Assembly: GCA_910585655.1 (NCBI GenBank)
Contig: CAJUFW010000172.1
Location: 1 to 7,209, forward strand
Length of the DNA stretch: 7,209 nt
From: an uncultured Lachnospiraceae bacterium
Lineage (GTDB): Bacteria > Bacillota_A > Clostridia > Lachnospirales > Lachnospiraceae
Direction of reading: 5' to 3'
Made by a program: the position numbers and the translations under genes. Below are positions 5,744-7,209 of the stretch, one piece after another. The notes under the pieces are model-generated. The model did no database searches. It worked only from the letters and a program-made list of their open reading frames with translations, and was not told where the DNA came from. How positions within the stretch are numbered: position 1 is the first letter of the stretch; each line of letters begins with the position of its first letter.

Positions 5744-6580
5744 ATGGCTTTGATTCAAGTTAATTTTATGTCCAAATCTCTGATGAGAACCGTTCCGGTC
5801 AATGTGATTTTACCGACCGACAAAATGACTTTCCCAGGGATGCCGGTCAGAGAGGAAAAACCTTACAAAACCCTGTATTTGCTGCATGGTGTATTCGGCA
5901 GCTATATCGACTGGGTGTCCGGCACCAATATCCAGCGCTGGGCGGAAGAGCAGGATTTGGCTGTAGTCATGCCGTCCGGCGAGAACCGCTTCTATACAGA
6001 CGGCGAGCTTCCGGACGCCAAATACAGCCAGTTTATTGGAGAGGAATTAGTCGAACAGACCAGAAAGATGTTCCCGCTTTCCAGAAAACGGGAGGATACT
6101 TTTATCTGCGGGCTTTCTATGGGCGGCTACGGTTCTCTCTATAATGGGCTGCGCCACAATGAAACCTTTGGCTGTGTAGCGGCTCTTTCCGGCGCCAATA
6201 TCGTAGAGGGCTTAGGAAACCGAACCGCAGAGGGCAAAACCGTTTTCGATTCCTTAGCATACGCCGAAGCATGTTTTGGTGATTTAAGTAAGGTCATGGA
6301 AACCGATAAAAACCTACGCTGGCGCGCAAAGCAGATGGTGAATGAAAAGCTCACTCTTCCGAAAATTTACATTGCCTGTGGTACTGAAGACGGCGGTGTA
6401 AAGTCTAACCACGATCTGGCTGACTATCTCAAGAGCCTGAATATGGACGTTACCTATGAAGAAGGTCCTGGCGCTCATGAATGGGACTTCTGGAACCGCT
6501 ATATCAAGCATGTACTGGACTGGCTGCCATTGGAAAATAACGGAGCAGGCATTAACAGCGGAAATGTCGCAAAGGGCTAA
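5744..6580 (+). CDS. Alpha/beta hydrolase, EstA / esterase-D family (tributyrin-esterase-like)
   Basis: This is a 278-residue cytosolic serine esterase of the PF00756 (esterase D/EstA) type, without a signal peptide. The oxyanion-side motif LLHGVFGSYIDW is at residues 46-57, and MPSGENRFYTD at 76-86 is typical of the family. The nucleophile is Ser125 in GLSMGGYGS, the acid is probably Asp216 in CGTEDGG, and the base is His245 in GAHEWDFW. All three are present, so the enzyme looks active. Relatives hydrolyse short-chain acyl esters, including acetyl groups on sugars or xylan fragments; the substrate here is not determined. GGAGG lies 8 bases before the ATG. The gene is divergent from the HTH-FlhA gene and followed by terminator-like hairpins. 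The last 15 or so residues (ENNGAGINSGNVAKG) are an unstructured-looking tail after the catalytic fold. Confidence 0.92.
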   Translation: MALIQVNFMSKSLMRTVPVNVILPTDKMTFPGMPVREEKPYKTLYLLHGVFGSYIDWVSGTNIQRWAEEQDLAVVMPSGENRFYTDGELPDAKYSQFIGEELVEQTRKMFPLSRKREDTFICGLSMGGYGSLYNGLRHNETFGCVAALSGANIVEGLGNRTAEGKTVFDSLAYAEACFGDLSKVMETDKNLRWRAKQMVNEKLTLPKIYIACGTEDGGVKSNHDLADYLKSLNMDVTYEEGPGAHEWDFWNRYIKHVLDWLPLENNGAGINSGNVAKG

Positions 6581-6639
6581 CTACCATAGGAACCAGCTTT
6601 ATGATGTTGCTTAATAAATAAGAATCCTGCCCGGAGGGC

Positions 6640-6684
6640 TTTTGTATGATAGGGAAGTTCGGAGAACTTTCCTATCATATAAAA
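6640..6684. other. Long hairpin without a T tract
   Basis: TATGATAGGGAAGTTC (6645-6660) pairs with GAACTTTCCTATCATA (6664-6679) around a GGA loop, with a single G-U pair. Flanking TTTTG/TAAAA pairing extends the stem to about 21 base pairs. Neither strand has a T run after the stem, so it is not a standard intrinsic terminator. It shares its right-hand AAAA with the next hairpin. Confidence 0.75.
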
Positions 6685-6728
6685 AGAAACCGGACAAGCG
6701 TTTTTATGCTTTATCCGGTTTCTTTTTT
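6681..6728. terminator. Bidirectional intrinsic terminator
   Basis: A perfect 14-base-pair stem, AAAAAGAAACCGGA (6681-6694) with TCCGGTTTCTTTTT (6714-6727), is followed by T on the plus strand and gives a T run on the minus strand. It serves both the esterase gene and the convergent tRNA-ligase gene. Confidence 0.88.
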
Positions 6729-6746
6729 CTAAACTTACTGACCTTA

Positions 6747-7209
6747 TTATGCTTTATGATACTGGCTTTCCGGCTTTTTAAAGAAATCCACTCTAGGCTC
6801 TAAAAACTTCGTCGGCGCTTCCGGATGTTTTAGAACGCTCTCTACGGAATCAAACGCATGATCCCAGGAAAATACCTGTTCTGAAAATCCGATGTAATCC
6901 CGTACCATCTCACAGCCTGTCGGCGCAATCGGATGGACTAAAAGCAAAGCCGTTTTAATCCCGTAAAAGCAATCCGACAAAAGCTGTTTCTGGAATTCTT
7001 TGTCCTCTTCTGCTTTTTTGCTGTTGTTGGCATAGTGCTTATTTAGCAGACGGATATAATCGTCTAGCACATAAGTAATCCGGTGGAAATCATGGCGGTA
7101 CATATGCTGTTCATACTCCAAAAGCGCGTCCTTTGAAGCCTCTAAAATCGCTTCGCTAACCGGCAGACAAGGCACTTTGGAAGACATTTTATTCTCATCT
7201 TGCAGCGCA
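6747..7209 (-). CDS. Class I tRNA ligase (MetRS-like), C-terminal part, cut by the window edge
   Basis: The frame is open to the right edge (residues ALQDENK precede the Met at 7187) and no ribosome binding site lies before that Met, so this is the 3' end of a longer gene. The visible 153 or so residues are mainly helical and fit the anticodon-binding region of a methionyl-tRNA-synthetase-like class I enzyme: LLEYEQHMYRHDFHRITYVL, DDYIRLLNKHYAN, LLVHPIAPTGCEMVRDYI and the ending FLEPRVDFFKKPESQYH, which resembles the end of the MetRS core. The catalytic HIGH and KMSKS motifs would lie outside the window. Whether it is the main MetRS or a paralogue cannot be decided here. It is transcribed toward the terminator at 6681-6728. 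Confidence 0.78.
   Translation of the reverse strand, partial: ALQDENKMSSKVPCLPVSEAILEASKDALLEYEQHMYRHDFHRITYVLDDYIRLLNKHYANNSKKAEEDKEFQKQLLSDCFYGIKTALLLVHPIAPTGCEMVRDYIGFSEQVFSWDHAFDSVESVLKHPEAPTKFLEPRVDFFKKPESQYHKA

Noticed and set aside
6747..7187. A complete 146-residue gene starting at the ATG at 7187
   Set aside because: The frame is open to the window edge, there is no ribosome binding site, and the sequence matches only the C-terminal part of a class I tRNA ligase, so it is a partial longer gene.

Overview
The window looks like chromosomal DNA from a gut-type Firmicute, most likely a Lachnospiraceae relative. The reasons are moderate G+C, strong AGGAGG-type ribosome binding sites, near-consensus sigma-A promoters, a TTG and a GTG start, and gene families common in that group (QueH, FeoA/FeoB, PadR with a HAAS membrane protein, AlbA_2 ATP-binding regulators). 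The genus cannot be fixed from this sequence alone.

Layout. Positions 1-931 (minus) hold a ferrous-iron uptake operon, feoA followed by feoB, which runs off the left edge. Its promoter and a Fur-box-like operator lie at 956-1005, and the -35 hexamer overlaps the stop codon of the upstream gene queH (1002-1643, minus), a queuosine biosynthesis reductase. queH and a PadR regulator (1850-2173, plus, TTG start) are transcribed divergently from back-to-back promoters. The PadR gene is coupled to a six-TM HAAS-type membrane protein (2186-3235). A bidirectional terminator hairpin follows. Next comes a broken AlbA_2/ATPase regulator (3327-4591, minus), disrupted by a deletion with frameshift near 4121. 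A second, sequence-related hairpin lies at 4688-4738.

The most unusual gene is at 4751-5524 (minus): a soluble protein with an XRE/Cro helix-turn-helix at its N-terminus and a compacted copy of the cytoplasmic domain of the flagellar/type III export protein FlhA at its C-terminus, with no export-channel membrane domain. Divergent from it is an EstA/esterase-D type alpha/beta hydrolase (5744-6580, plus). The right end holds two overlapping hairpins, one of them a bidirectional terminator, and the C-terminal part of a MetRS-like class I tRNA ligase (6747 to the right edge, minus).

How the genes work together. feoA-feoB form a classic iron-responsive unit. PadR and the HAAS protein form a regulator/membrane-target pair that probably autoregulates through a TACGA-TAG-TCGTA palindrome. 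The other genes look like single-gene transcription units separated by bidirectional terminators.
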